Below are positions 36,612-45,999 of a stretch of DNA of 64,000 bases, piece after piece. A program made the position numbers and the translations under genes. The notes below the pieces were generated by a model. That model saw only the letters and a program-made list of their open reading frames with translations. It was not told the DNA's origin and searched no databases. Origin of the DNA: Streptomyces spiroverticillatus (GTDB lineage Bacteria > Actinomycetota > Actinomycetes > Streptomycetales > Streptomycetaceae); assembly GCA_014650415.1 (NCBI GenBank), contig BMUX01000021.1, positions 1 to 64,000 on the forward strand, in the 5' to 3' direction. Every line of letters begins with the position of its first letter. The stretch's first letter is position 1.

Positions 36612-37983
36612 GGCGGACCGCCAGGTACTCCTGGATCATGTCGAGGGAGACACGCTCCTGCTTCATGGTGTCGCGCTCGCGCACGGTCACCGCGTTGTCG
36701 TCCAGGGTGTCGAAGTCGACCGTCACGCAGAACGGCGTGCCGATCTCGTCCTGGCGGCGGTAGCGGCGGCCGATGGCGCCCGCGTCGTCGAACTCGATGT
36801 TCCAGTTCTTGCGCAGGTCCGCGGCGAGGCCCTTGGCCTTCGGCGAGAGCTGCGGGTTGCGGGAGAGCGGCAGGACGGCGACCTTGACCGGGGCCAGGCG
36901 CGGGTCGAGGCCCATGACGACGCGCTTCTCCATGACGCCCTTGGCGTTGGGGGCCTCGTCCTCGCGGTAGGCGTCCAGCATGAAGGCGAGCATCGCGCGG
37001 TTGACACCGGCCGCCGGCTCGATGACGTACGGCGTCCAGCGCTCGTTGGCCTCCTGGTCGAAGTAGACCAGGTCGTGGCCCGAGGCCTTGGAGTGCGCCT
37101 TCAGGTCGTAGTCCGTGCGGTTCGCGACGCCTTCGAGCTCGGAGAACTCCGTGCCGCCGAAGTTGAAGCGGTACTCGATGTCGGCGGTGCGCTTGGAGTA
37201 GTGCGAGAGCTTCTCGGCCGGGTGCTCGAACCAGCGGATGTTCTCGGGGTTGATGCCGAGGTCCAGGTACCAGTTCCAGCGCTGCTCCATCCAGTATTCC
37301 TGCCACTGCTCGTCCTCGCCCGGCTTGACGAAGAACTCCATCTCCATCTGCTCGAACTCGCGCGTGCGGAAGATGAAGTTGCCGGGCGTGATCTCGTTGC
37401 GGAAGGACTTGCCCATCTGGGCGATGCCGAACGGCGGCTTCCGGCGCGAGGTCTGCAGCACCTGGGCGAAGTTGGTGAAGATGCCCTGCGCGGTCTCCGG
37501 GCGCAGGTACGCCTTCGAGCCGGTGTCCTGGGTCGGGCCGAGGTGCGTCTCCAGCATGCCGGAGAACTGCTTGGGCTCGGTGAACTGGCCCTTGGTGCCG
37601 CAGTTGGGGCAGTTGATGTCCGCCAGGCCGTTCTCGGGGGCGCGGCCGTGGTGCTTGGCCTCGTACGCCTCGATCAGGTGGTCGGCGCGGTGGCGCTTGT
37701 GGCAGGCGGTGCACTCGGTGAGCGGGTCGGAGAAGGTCGCGACGTGGCCCGACGCCTCCCACACCTCGGGGGCCAGGATGACCGACGAGTCGATACCGAC
37801 CACGTCTTCGCGCGCGATGACCATCGCGCGCCACCACTGACGCTTGATGTTCTCCTTGAGCTCGACACCCAGCGGACCGTAGTCCCAGGCGGCCTTGGAG
37901 CCGCCGTAGATCTCACTGCTCGGGTAAACGAAGCCACGGCGCTTGCTCAGGCTGACGATGGTCTCGATCTTGTCGGCGGCCAC
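36598..37983 (-). CDS. glyS: Glycine--tRNA ligase (homodimeric class II)
   Basis: 461 residues from the GTG at 37983, with GAAGAGAG upstream. Class II synthetase: zinc-binding cysteines near 90-140 (CTACHKRH and CPNCGT), motif 2 FRNEITPGNFIFRTREFEQ, RPETAQGIFTNF and the C-terminal anticodon-binding domain (APVKVAVLPL, GRRYRRQDE). It charges tRNA-Gly and is essential. It is divergent from the zinc uptake operon, whose promoter lies upstream of it. Confidence 0.95.
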   Translation of the reverse strand: MAADKIETIVSLSKRRGFVYPSSEIYGGSKAAWDYGPLGVELKENIKRQWWRAMVIAREDVVGIDSSVILAPEVWEASGHVATFSDPLTECTACHKRHRADHLIEAYEAKHHGRAPENGLADINCPNCGTKGQFTEPKQFSGMLETHLGPTQDTGSKAYLRPETAQGIFTNFAQVLQTSRRKPPFGIAQMGKSFRNEITPGNFIFRTREFEQMEMEFFVKPGEDEQWQEYWMEQRWNWYLDLGINPENIRWFEHPAEKLSHYSKRTADIEYRFNFGGTEFSELEGVANRTDYDLKAHSKASGHDLVYFDQEANERWTPYVIEPAAGVNRAMLAFMLDAYREDEAPNAKGVMEKRVVMGLDPRLAPVKVAVLPLSRNPQLSPKAKGLAADLRKNWNIEFDDAGAIGRRYRRQDEIGTPFCVTVDFDTLDDNAVTVRERDTMKQERVSLDMIQEYLAVRLIGC

Positions 37984-38158
37984 GGTGCTCTCTTCATTAC
38001 GACGACGAAGGTGTGTGTCCCCGCCGGTGCGCGCTGCTCCCCCGCGCGGCCCCCCTGCACGGCCACGACCCGGCACGGCCCGGCGAATGCTTCAGGTTAC
38101 CGGCGTGCGGGGGCCCCGGATCAAATCGGTATGCGGTACAGAGCGGACAACCACACTA

Positions 38159-38196
38159 TTGACAATCGTTTCCACTTTTGTTGAAAATGAGTGTCA
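38159..38196 (+). promoter_or_regulatory. znuA promoter with two Zur-box-like sites
   Basis: TTGACA (38159-38164) is followed after 18 bp by GAAAAT (38183-38188), a -10 that would start transcription at the ATG at 38196. TGAAAATGAGTGTCA (38182-38196) matches the Streptomyces Zur box TGAAAATGATTTTCA at 13 of 15 bases and covers the -10 and the start. A weaker match (TGACAATCGTTTCCA, 11 of 15) covers the -35 at 38160-38174, 22 bp away. Zinc-loaded Zur would block the promoter on both sides. Confidence 0.8.
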
Positions 38197-39188
38197 TGAA
38201 CGTACGACGCCTCATACCCGCGACCGCCACCGCCGCCGCCGTCTCCCTGGGACTGGTCACGCTGTCCGCCTGCGGAGGCTCCTCCTCCGCCGCCGACGGC
38301 AAGAGCGGCGAGAACGGCAGGCTGAACGTGATCGCGTCGTTCTACCCGATGCAGTACCTGGCCGAGCAGATAGGCGGCGACAAGGTCGCCGTCACCACGC
38401 TGACCAAGCCGGGCGTCGAGCCGCACGACCTGGAGCTCAAGCCCAAGCAGACCGCCCAGCTCGGCGAGGCGGACCTGATCCTCTACCTCGGCGGCCTGCA
38501 GCCCGCCGTCGACGAGGCCGTGAAGCAGTCCGGGGCCAAGGCCACCGTCGACGCCGCGACCCTGACGAAGATGGAGACGCACGGCACCGAGGCCGGCGGC
38601 CACGAGCACGGCGAGGAAGAGGCCGGGCACGAGGGCCACGACCACGGTCACGACCACGCCGAGGGCGGCACCGACCCGCACGTCTGGCTGGATCCCGTGA
38701 AGTACGCGGAGATCGCCAAGGGCGTCGAGAAGTCCCTCGCGAAGGCCGACCCGGCGAACGCCGCGACGTACAAGAAGAACAGCGAGACACTGGTCACGAA
38801 GCTGGACGGCCTGAATACGGCCTTCCAGAACGGCCTGAAGAACACCTCCACCAAGACCTTCATCACCACCCACGCCGCCTTCGGCTACCTCGCCGAGCGG
38901 TACGGCCTGGAGCAGGAGGGCATCAGCGGCGTCGCCCCGGAGTCGGAGCCCAGCCCCGCCCGGATCAAGCAGCTCCAGAAGATCGCCAAGGAGGACAAGG
39001 TCACCACTGTCTTCTTCGAGACGCTGGTCAGCGACAAGACGGCGAACACCCTCGCCAAGGACACCGGCCTGAAGACGGACGTCCTTGACCCCCTGGAGGG
39101 CATCACCGACAAGTCCAAGGGCTCCACCTACATCGAGGTCATGCAGTCCAACCTCGAAGCGCTGAAGAAGGCGCTCGGCGCCAAGTAA
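38196..39188 (+). CDS. znuA: Zinc ABC transporter substrate-binding lipoprotein
   Basis: 330 residues from the ATG at 38196. Signal with lipobox LSACG; a cluster A-I zinc-binding protein with ligands in GVEPHDLEL, DPHVWLDP and THAAFGYLA. A His/Asp/Glu-rich loop (about 130-158) gathers zinc. It feeds zinc to the ZnuCB transporter encoded next. The upstream ATG at 38187 lies inside the -10 region, so the 38196 start (leaderless) is preferred. Confidence 0.92.
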   Translation: MNVRRLIPATATAAAVSLGLVTLSACGGSSSAADGKSGENGRLNVIASFYPMQYLAEQIGGDKVAVTTLTKPGVEPHDLELKPKQTAQLGEADLILYLGGLQPAVDEAVKQSGAKATVDAATLTKMETHGTEAGGHEHGEEEAGHEGHDHGHDHAEGGTDPHVWLDPVKYAEIAKGVEKSLAKADPANAATYKKNSETLVTKLDGLNTAFQNGLKNTSTKTFITTHAAFGYLAERYGLEQEGISGVAPESEPSPARIKQLQKIAKEDKVTTVFFETLVSDKTANTLAKDTGLKTDVLDPLEGITDKSKGSTYIEVMQSNLEALKKALGAK

Positions 39189-39220
39189 TGCCACTCCCAG
39201 CAGCCCCGGAGGCGCGAACC

Positions 39221-40006
39221 GTGCACAACGACGCCGTCATATCCCTGAGCGCGGCCACCGCCGTGCTCGGCTCGCGCCCCGTGCTGCGCGGGATCGACCT
39301 CGCCGTGCAGCGCGGCGAGGTCGTCGCCCTGCTCGGCGCCAACGGCTCGGGCAAGTCCACCGCCGTACGCTCCGTGATCGGGCAGGTGCCCCTCACCGGC
39401 GGCTCGGTCGAGCTGTTCGGGACGCCGCTGAAGCGCTTCAAGCAGTGGGCGCGGGTCGGTTACGTCCCCCAGCGCACGACGGCCGCGGGCGGTGTGCCCG
39501 CGACGATCCGCGAGGTCGTCTCCTCCGGGCGGCTCTCCCGCACCCGGCTCGGCCTGATGTCGAAGACCGACAAGGCGGCCGTCGAGAAGGCCATCGCGCT
39601 GGTCGGGCTCGCCGACCGGGCCAAGGACTCGGTGAGCGCCCTGTCCGGCGGCCAGCACCAGCGGGTGCTGATCGCGCGGGCGCTGGCCTCCGAGCCCGAG
39701 CTGCTGATCATGGACGAGCCGATGGCCGGCGTGGACCTCGCCAGCCAGGAGATCCTCGCCGCGACCCTGCGCGAGCAGGTCGCCGCCGGGGTGTCCGTGC
39801 TGCTGGTCCTGCACGAGCTGGGCCCCCTGGAGCCGCTCATCGACCGCACCGTCGTCCTGCGCGACGGCCTGGTGACGTACGACGGCCCGGTGACCGCCGG
39901 CGAGGCGCTGCCCGGCCACGACCCGCACCACCTGACCAAGGAGGACTGCCACCCGCATGCGGCCCCGGCAGCGGCCTCCCCCGTACCGACGGGACTGCTG
40001 ACCTGA
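39221..40006 (+). CDS. znuC: Zinc ABC transporter ATP-binding protein
   Basis: 261 residues from the GTG at 39221, chosen because GGAGG lies eight bases upstream. Walker A GANGSGKST, signature LSGGQHQRV, Walker B LLIMDEPMAG, switch His in LHELG. It powers zinc import through ZnuB. It overlaps the permease gene (TGATG) and belongs to the znuA-znuC-znuB unit. Confidence 0.92.
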   Translation: MHNDAVISLSAATAVLGSRPVLRGIDLAVQRGEVVALLGANGSGKSTAVRSVIGQVPLTGGSVELFGTPLKRFKQWARVGYVPQRTTAAGGVPATIREVVSSGRLSRTRLGLMSKTDKAAVEKAIALVGLADRAKDSVSALSGGQHQRVLIARALASEPELLIMDEPMAGVDLASQEILAATLREQVAAGVSVLLVLHELGPLEPLIDRTVVLRDGLVTYDGPVTAGEALPGHDPHHLTKEDCHPHAAPAAASPVPTGLLT

Positions 40007-40884
40007 TGCTGACCGACATCCTCTCCACCGCCTTCATGCAGCGGGCCCTGATCGCCGCCGTCCTGGTCGGCATCACCGCGCCCGCCATCGGCATCTACCT
40101 GGTGCAGCGCCGCCAGTCCCTGATGGGCGACGGCATCGGCCACGTGGCGATGACCGGTGTCGGCCTCGGCTTCCTGATGCAGACGAGCCCCGTGTGGACG
40201 GCCACCGTCGTCGCCATCGCGGGCGCGGTGATCATGGAGCTGATCCGCTGGTACGGCAAGACCCGCGGCGACATCGCGCTCGCGATGCTCTTCTACGGCG
40301 GCATGGCGGGCGGTGTGCTGCTGATCAACCTGGCGCCGACCGGCTCCAACGCCAATCTGTCCTCGTACCTCTTCGGATCGCTCTCCACGGTCTCGCAGGA
40401 GGACGTGACGGCGATCGTGCTGCTCGCCGCCTTCGTGGTGGCGGTGACGATCGGGCTGCGGCGGCAGCTGTTCGCGGTCAGCCAGGACGAGGAGTTCGCG
40501 CGGGTCACCGGGCTGCCGGTGCGGGCGCTGAACCTGCTGGTCGCGGTGACGGCGGCGGTGACCGTGACGGTCGCCATGCGGGTCGTGGGCCTGCTGCTGG
40601 TCAGCGCGCTGATGGTGGTGCCGGTGGCGGCCGCGCAGCAGATCTCGCGCAGCTTCACGGTCACCTTCGTACTGGCGGTCGCCGTCGGTACGGTCGTGAC
40701 GCTCGCCGGGACGGTGGCCTCGTACCAGTACGACGTGCCGCCGGGCGCGACCATCGTGCTGCTGGCCATCGCGGTCTTCGTCGCACTGACACTTCTGGCC
40801 ACACCCCTGGCACGGCGCCGGGCCCGCGCGGGACACTCGAAGGGGCAGGACAACGCCGTGGCACCCGTGGCGGCGAAGGTCTGA
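40006..40884 (+). CDS. znuB: Zinc ABC transporter permease
   Basis: 292 residues from the ATG at 40006, whose A overlaps the znuC stop. An ABC-3 family permease with eight or more helices; RRQSLMGDGIGHVAMTGVGLG and LVSALMVVPVAAAQQIS are the conserved cytoplasmic loops. It forms the zinc channel with ZnuC. The zur gene follows 76 bp downstream. Confidence 0.92.
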   Translation: MLTDILSTAFMQRALIAAVLVGITAPAIGIYLVQRRQSLMGDGIGHVAMTGVGLGFLMQTSPVWTATVVAIAGAVIMELIRWYGKTRGDIALAMLFYGGMAGGVLLINLAPTGSNANLSSYLFGSLSTVSQEDVTAIVLLAAFVVAVTIGLRRQLFAVSQDEEFARVTGLPVRALNLLVAVTAAVTVTVAMRVVGLLLVSALMVVPVAAAQQISRSFTVTFVLAVAVGTVVTLAGTVASYQYDVPPGATIVLLAIAVFVALTLLATPLARRRARAGHSKGQDNAVAPVAAKV

Positions 40885-40960
40885 AACGGGGCGCGGCGGC
40901 GCTCCTGGCACAATGGCCCGACGTATGTACTCGCGTAATGGGCAACCTGAGGAGGCACCT

Positions 40961-41398
40961 GTGACGACGGCGCCGAGCGGTGCGACCGCGACGACGAACA
41001 CCGCACCGGTGAAGGGCCGCTCCACCCGGCAGCGGACCGCCGTGGCGGCGGCGCTGGACGAGGTGGACGAGTTCCGCAGCGCGCAGGAACTCCACGACAT
41101 GCTCAAGCACAAGGGCGACTCGGTGGGCCTGACCACGGTCTACCGCACGCTCCAGTCGCTGGCCGACGCCGGCGAGGTGGACGTGCTGCGCACCAGTGAG
41201 GGCGAGTCGGTCTACCGGCGCTGCTCGACGGGCGACCACCACCATCACCTGGTGTGCCGGATGTGCGGCAAGGCGGTCGAGGTCGAGGGCCCGGCGGTCG
41301 AGTCGTGGGCGGAGTCCATCGCCGCGCAGCACGGGTACGTGAACGTGGCGCACACGGTGGAGATCTTCGGCACCTGCGCGGAGTGCGCCGCCGCCTGA
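40961..41398 (+). CDS. zur: Zinc uptake regulator, Fur family
   Basis: 145 residues from the GTG at 40961, with GGAGG seven bases upstream. Fur fold: HTH with RSAQELHDMLKHKGDSVGLTTVYRTLQ, the metal-binding HHHHLVCRMCGKAVEVE and the C-terminal CAEC structural zinc motif. It represses znuA in the presence of zinc. The gene lies in the operon it controls or directly behind it. Confidence 0.93.
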   Translation: MTTAPSGATATTNTAPVKGRSTRQRTAVAAALDEVDEFRSAQELHDMLKHKGDSVGLTTVYRTLQSLADAGEVDVLRTSEGESVYRRCSTGDHHHHLVCRMCGKAVEVEGPAVESWAESIAAQHGYVNVAHTVEIFGTCAECAAA

Positions 41399-41409
41399 TC
41401 CCGCTCTTT

Positions 41410-41448
41410 CCGAACGCCTCAACTCCCTTGCGGGGTTGGGGCGTTCGG
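41410..41448 (+). terminator. Terminator after zur
   Basis: CCGAACGCCTCAAC (41410-41423) pairs with GTTGGGGCGTTCGG (41435-41448) except for one G-U-type position. It lies 12 bp after the zur stop and ends the zinc operon. Confidence 0.75.
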
Positions 41449-41571
41449 CATGTTTCGGCCAACCCGTACGGAGTGCTGCGCGCACTCCTGACAGATATTC
41501 AGCTTCCGTGGCACGCTGCCTCACGCACACCGATTTCCGCACCGCTCCCCCTCTTCGCAGAAGGAGTCAGC

Positions 41572-42525
41572 GTGAGACGTCGTCCCCACAGTGCAATCTT
41601 CGGCCTGGCGGCTGCCACGGCCGCCGTGCTCGTCACCGGCGCGGTCCCCGCCTCCGCCGCCGACACCGCCTCCCCCACCCTCTCTACCCTCTCCGCCGAG
41701 CAGAAGGTACGGAACTTCTGGACGCCGGAGCGGATGCGTACGGCCGAGCCGCTCGACCTGTTGCAGGCGGCACCCGGGAAGATCCGCCCGGCGAAGGCCG
41801 GCGGCCCCACGACCTCCGTGCCCGCCACCACGTCCACGAAGGCCTTCCCGCAGAAGGGCGGCGCCTGGACCGGCGGCGGGGCGGTGGTGAAGACCTCCGG
41901 CCGCGTGTTCTTCACGTACCAGGGCCGGACCGCCTCCTGCTCGGGCAACTCCGTCACCAGCCAGAACAAGTCGACCGTCGTGACGGCCGGGCACTGCGTG
42001 AAGCTGGACGGCGCCTGGCACACCAACTGGGTGTTCGTGCCCGCGTACAACGACGGCGCGACCCCGTACGGGACGTGGACCGCCGCGAAGACCTCCGCCA
42101 CCGACCAGTGGGCGGCCAGCGAGGACATGAACTACGACGTCGGTCTCGCCGTGGTGAACCCGCTCAACGGGCAGAAGCTGTCCGACGTGGTCGGCGCGCA
42201 GGGCCTCCAGTTCAACGGCGGCTACAACAAGCCGATGTACGCGTTCGGCTTCCCGGCGGCCGCCCCGTACGACGGCAAGAAGCTCATCTACTGCTCCGGG
42301 AACACCACGAAGGACTTCCTGCTCACCAAGGACCACAGCCTCGCCTGCGACATGACGGGCGGCTCCAGCGGCGGTCCCTGGTTCAACTCCTTCAACGAGT
42401 CGACGGGCACGGGCCTTCAGGCGTCCGTGAACAGCTTCGGCTACACCTTCCTGCCGGGCAGGATGTACGGCCCGTACTTCGGCAACGAGGTGAAGGCGGC
42501 GTACGACAAGGCCCAGGCGAGCTAG
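41572..42525 (+). CDS. Secreted trypsin-like serine protease
   Basis: 317 residues from the GTG at 41572, with GGAG six bases before. Sec signal (MRRRPHSAIFGLAAA, cleavage near ASAAD), a pro-region of about 70 residues, then an S1-type protease with the triad His in VTAGHC, Asp in YDVGLAV and Ser in GGSSGGPW. It is likely an extracellular or wall-associated protease of the V8/glutamyl endopeptidase-like type. It is a single gene. A secreted I78 inhibitor at 1.3-1.6 kb may or may not act on it. Confidence 0.85.
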   Translation: MRRRPHSAIFGLAAATAAVLVTGAVPASAADTASPTLSTLSAEQKVRNFWTPERMRTAEPLDLLQAAPGKIRPAKAGGPTTSVPATTSTKAFPQKGGAWTGGGAVVKTSGRVFFTYQGRTASCSGNSVTSQNKSTVVTAGHCVKLDGAWHTNWVFVPAYNDGATPYGTWTAAKTSATDQWAASEDMNYDVGLAVVNPLNGQKLSDVVGAQGLQFNGGYNKPMYAFGFPAAAPYDGKKLIYCSGNTTKDFLLTKDHSLACDMTGGSSGGPWFNSFNESTGTGLQASVNSFGYTFLPGRMYGPYFGNEVKAAYDKAQAS

Positions 42526-42560
42526 CCGGGCGGGGCGGGGGCACACACCGGCCCCCGCCC

Positions 42561-43007
42561 TCACGCCGGCTTCGGCGGCAGCCGCACCACGGAGACGAAG
42601 AAGTCGTCGATCTGGCGGACGGCGGTGATGAACTGCTCCAGGTCGACCGGCTTGGTGACGTAGGCGTTGGCGTGGAGTTTGTAGCTGCGCAGGATGTCCT
42701 CCTCGGCGGCGGAGGTGGTGAGGACGACCACCGGGATGTGCGCGAGCTCGTCGTCCTGCTTGATCCGCTCCAGGACCTGCTTCCCGTCGTACTTGGGGAG
42801 GTTGAGGTCCAGCAGGATGAGGTCCGGGCGCACCGCGTTCGCGTGCGCGCCCTCCCGGTAGAGGAAGTCGAAGGCCTCCTGGCCGTCCCGGACGACATGC
42901 AGGGTGTTGTGGATCTTGTTGTCGGCGAACGCCTCCCGGGTCATCAGCTCGTCGCCCGGGTCGTCCTCGACGAGGAGCACTTCGATGGGGGTGGCGGGAC
43001 TGTTCAT
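42561..43007 (-). CDS. Single-domain response regulator (Rcp1-like)
   Basis: 148 residues: a receiver domain only, with LLVEDDPGDELMTREAF at the start, the phospho-acceptor Asp in LLDLNLPKYDG and TTSAAEEDI. It has the longer insertion typical of the Rcp1 family that serves phytochrome-type kinases. Its ATG overlaps the kinase stop (ATGA). It probably takes the phosphate from the kinase encoded next to it and passes the signal by protein contact. Confidence 0.9.
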   Translation of the reverse strand: MNSPATPIEVLLVEDDPGDELMTREAFADNKIHNTLHVVRDGQEAFDFLYREGAHANAVRPDLILLDLNLPKYDGKQVLERIKQDDELAHIPVVVLTTSAAEEDILRSYKLHANAYVTKPVDLEQFITAVRQIDDFFVSVVRLPPKPA

Positions 43008-44713
43008 GTACGCGCTCCTGCTTGTGCGGAATGGGTCGTGGCGGAGGCGGTGGTGGCCGTGGACTCCCCCGCCGCCGGCAGCCTGAAACGCACGAGGGTT
43101 CCCGGGGCCGCCCCCTCCAGACGGATGCTGCCCCCGTAGTACTCGACGATCTTCCGGCAGAGGGCGAGGCCGATGCCGGTGCCCGCGTACTCCTCGCGCG
43201 AGTGCAGCCGCTGGAAGAGGACAAAAACCTTCTCGGCGAATTCCTCCGCCACTCCGATGCCGTTGTCGCGGACGGTGAACTCCCATTCCCGGCCGACCCG
43301 TTCGCAGTCGACGACCACCCGTACGGGCTGCCGCCGGGGGTGACGGAACTTGATCGCGTTGCCGACGAGGTTCTGCCAGAGCATGGTGAAGGAGGTCGGG
43401 TCGCCGGTCACCACGGGGAGTCGGCTGCGTACGACGAGGTCCGCGCCGGACTCCTCGACGGCCGCCGCGAGATTGACCAGCGCCCGGTCCAGGGCGTCAC
43501 CCATGCCGACGGCGACCGGGGCGGCGTCCAGGCGGCCCACCCGGGAGAAGGTCAGCAGGTCGTTGATGAGGGTCTGCATGCGTTTCGCGCCGTCGACGGC
43601 GAAGGCGATGTACTGCTTGCCGCGGTCGTCCACGATCTCCCCGTACCGCTTCTCCAGGAGCTGGCAGAAGGAGGCGACCTTGCGCAGGGGTTCCTGGAGG
43701 TCGTGCGAGGCGACGTAGGCGAACTGCTCCAACTCGGCGTTGGAGCGGCTCAGTTCGAGGGTCTGCGCCTCCAGTTCACGAGTCTGTGCCTCCAGTTCAC
43801 GAGCTTGGGCCTCCAGGTCGGCGGCCTGCCGGGCGAGCTGCGTCTCCCGCTGCATGGCCTCGGCCAGCTCGCCCGCGATGCGCCGGCGCATCCGGTCCAC
43901 CGAGCCGCCCACGGCCCGTACGTCCGAGGGCCCCGGCACGGCGATCCGCCGGTCGAAGTCGCCGCCCGCGACCTGGTCTGCGGCGGCCCGCAGGGCGGCC
44001 AGCGGGCGCACCACCATGCGGCTGAGCAGCAGCGCGAGCAGCAGTCCCGTGGTGGCGATCACCCCGAGCATGACGACGAACGTGACGTCGCGCAGGGTGC
44101 GCAGCCGGGCGATCTCGGCGCGGGCGGCGAGCCGCGCCTGGTCCATGTGCTGCTCCTGGACGCGCAGGAGGCCGCGCAGTTCGCCGAAGGACTTCTTGCT
44201 GGCCTCCACCCGCTGCTGTACGTCGGCGGCGCGCGCCCCGCCCCGGATGGCGGCGATCAACGGCTCGGCCTGCGTCCTGCGCCACTCGGCGGCCTTCTCG
44301 CGCACGGCGTCGAGGTCGGCGCCGAAGTGGCCGCCGGAGCCCAGCAGGGCGGCGACCTCGCGGAGTTGGCGGGGTTCGTCGCGGACCCCGGCGGAGTAGG
44401 GGTCGAGGAAGGAGTCGTTGCCGCTGAGCGCGTAGCCGCGCACTCCGGTCTCCTGGTCGAGGAGGGAGCGCTGGAGGAGGAGGCTGGCGGAGCGGCCGGG
44501 CTGGAGGTGGTCGACGAGTTCGGCATTGCGGTCGTTGGTGCGGCCGAGCAGGCTGGCGCCGACTCCGGCGCAGACCGCCAGCAGCACGGCCATGGTCACC
44601 AGGACGAGGCGGATCCAGCCGCGTACGGAGAGCCTGCCGGTGCGGGAGCGCAGGGCGCAGCCGACGCGTCCGCCGGGGCGTCCGCCGGGGCTCTCGCCCG
44701 GGGCGGCGGCCAC
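43004..44713 (-). CDS. Sensor histidine kinase with CHASE3 and HAMP domains
   Basis: 569 residues from the GTG at 44713. Membrane helix near 32-55, extracytoplasmic CHASE3 domain (SLLDQETGVRGYALSG), second helix, HAMP, a coiled coil with repeated ARELEAQ units (about 295-330), HisKA with ASHDLQEPLRKVASF and an ATPase domain with NLVGNAIKF and GTGIGLALCRKIVE. This layout is that of Cph1/OsaA-like kinases. It is cotranscribed with a PP2C response regulator and an Rcp1-like regulator. The signal is unknown. Confidence 0.9.
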   Translation of the reverse strand: MAAAPGESPGGRPGGRVGCALRSRTGRLSVRGWIRLVLVTMAVLLAVCAGVGASLLGRTNDRNAELVDHLQPGRSASLLLQRSLLDQETGVRGYALSGNDSFLDPYSAGVRDEPRQLREVAALLGSGGHFGADLDAVREKAAEWRRTQAEPLIAAIRGGARAADVQQRVEASKKSFGELRGLLRVQEQHMDQARLAARAEIARLRTLRDVTFVVMLGVIATTGLLLALLLSRMVVRPLAALRAAADQVAGGDFDRRIAVPGPSDVRAVGGSVDRMRRRIAGELAEAMQRETQLARQAADLEAQARELEAQTRELEAQTLELSRSNAELEQFAYVASHDLQEPLRKVASFCQLLEKRYGEIVDDRGKQYIAFAVDGAKRMQTLINDLLTFSRVGRLDAAPVAVGMGDALDRALVNLAAAVEESGADLVVRSRLPVVTGDPTSFTMLWQNLVGNAIKFRHPRRQPVRVVVDCERVGREWEFTVRDNGIGVAEEFAEKVFVLFQRLHSREEYAGTGIGLALCRKIVEYYGGSIRLEGAAPGTLVRFRLPAAGESTATTASATTHSAQAGART

Positions 44714-44714
44714 C

Positions 44715-45917
44715 TCAGCCGCTCGCCCAGGCCAGGTGGAGCACCGCTATGTCGTCGGCGAGGCCGCCGTGCGGGGCGGCGGCCGCGGCGGCCGAGCGGA
44801 CCAGTGCCTGGACGAACTCCCGGGCGGGCAGCGACTCGTACTGGCGGGCGAGGCGCAGCAGCCCGTTCTCGCCGAGGCGGGTGCGGGGGCCGGTGAGGCC
44901 CTCGAAGAGGCCGTCGGTGAAGACGACGATGCCGGTGCCGGGTTCCAGGGGGAGGTCGGTCTCGGGCCAGGCGCCGGTGCCGGGGGCGATGCCGAGCGCC
45001 ATGCCGCCGGGCGGGTCGTACCAGGTGGTGCCGGAGGGGGCGCGGACCAGCAGGCCGGGGTGTCCGGCGCGCACCACGCGCACCGAGCGGCGGTCGGCGG
45101 GGAAGACGAGGCTGGTGAGGGTCGCGAAGACCTGCCGGGCGGACCGCTCGGCGGCCATGATCTCTTCCAGGAGGCGGAGTTGGGCGGGTCCCGTGCAGCC
45201 GCTGAGCACGGCCGCCCGCCAGGCGACGCGCAGGCACACCCCGAGGGCGGCCTCGGTGGCGCCGTGCCCGGAGACGTCGCCGATGACGGCGTGGACGGTG
45301 CCGTCGACGGTCTGCACGACGTCGTAGAAGTCGCCGCCGAGCAGGCCCTGTTCGCGGCCCGGGTCGTAGCGGGCGTCCACCTCGAAGCCGGTGGCGCGCA
45401 TCAACGGCACCGGCAGCAGGCCGAGTTCGAGGCGGGCGTTCTCCTCGGCGCGCAGCCGGCCCGCGTGCAGGGCCACGGCGGCCTGTTCGACCTGCTTGCG
45501 CTGGACGGCGTACCGGACGGCCCGGGACAGGGTCTCCGCGTCGAGGCGGCCCTTGACCAGGTAGTCCTGGGCGCCCTCGGCGACGGCGGCCTGACCGGCC
45601 TCGCCCTCGACGAGACCGGTCAGGACGACGATGGCGGCGTCCGGGTGGGCGGCGAGCACCTGACGTACCGCATCGAGCCCCCGCACGTCCGGCAGGTGCA
45701 GGTCGAGCAGCACGCACACCGGCCCGTCGTGCCCGGCGAGAAAGGTGCGGGCCGCGCCCAGAGTGGTGCACCAGTGGACGTCGGCCCGCAGGTCGCTGTC
45801 CTGGAGGACCTCGGTGAACAGCACCGCGTCGCCCGCGTCGTCCTCGACCAGCAGCAGGACGGCTTCGAGGTCCCTCGCACCGGATGTCCTGCCGGCCACC
45901 ACGAGCCGCTCGGCCAC
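44715..45917 (-). CDS. Response regulator with PP2C-type (SpoIIE) phosphatase output
   Basis: 400 residues: receiver (LLVEDDAGDAV, phospho-acceptor Asp in LLDLHLPDV), a short linker, then a PP2C/SpoIIE phosphatase with GGDFYDVV, GDVSGHG and FTDGLFEG (metal-binding Asp residues). Such proteins (RsbU/IcfG-like) remove phosphate from anti-sigma-antagonists. It starts a three-gene unit: PP2C regulator, kinase, Rcp1-like regulator. The layout suggests a phosphorelay into partner switching of a stress sigma factor; no antagonist gene is nearby. Confidence 0.88.
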   Translation of the reverse strand: MAERLVVAGRTSGARDLEAVLLLVEDDAGDAVLFTEVLQDSDLRADVHWCTTLGAARTFLAGHDGPVCVLLDLHLPDVRGLDAVRQVLAAHPDAAIVVLTGLVEGEAGQAAVAEGAQDYLVKGRLDAETLSRAVRYAVQRKQVEQAAVALHAGRLRAEENARLELGLLPVPLMRATGFEVDARYDPGREQGLLGGDFYDVVQTVDGTVHAVIGDVSGHGATEAALGVCLRVAWRAAVLSGCTGPAQLRLLEEIMAAERSARQVFATLTSLVFPADRRSVRVVRAGHPGLLVRAPSGTTWYDPPGGMALGIAPGTGAWPETDLPLEPGTGIVVFTDGLFEGLTGPRTRLGENGLLRLARQYESLPAREFVQALVRSAAAAAAPHGGLADDIAVLHLAWASG

Positions 45918-45999
45918 TGCCCACCCCCAGCCCGGAGGCCGGTCCGCCCTGGGCGGCGCGCCTCCTCACGGGCCGAATGATACTGCCGGGGAGGGGGCG

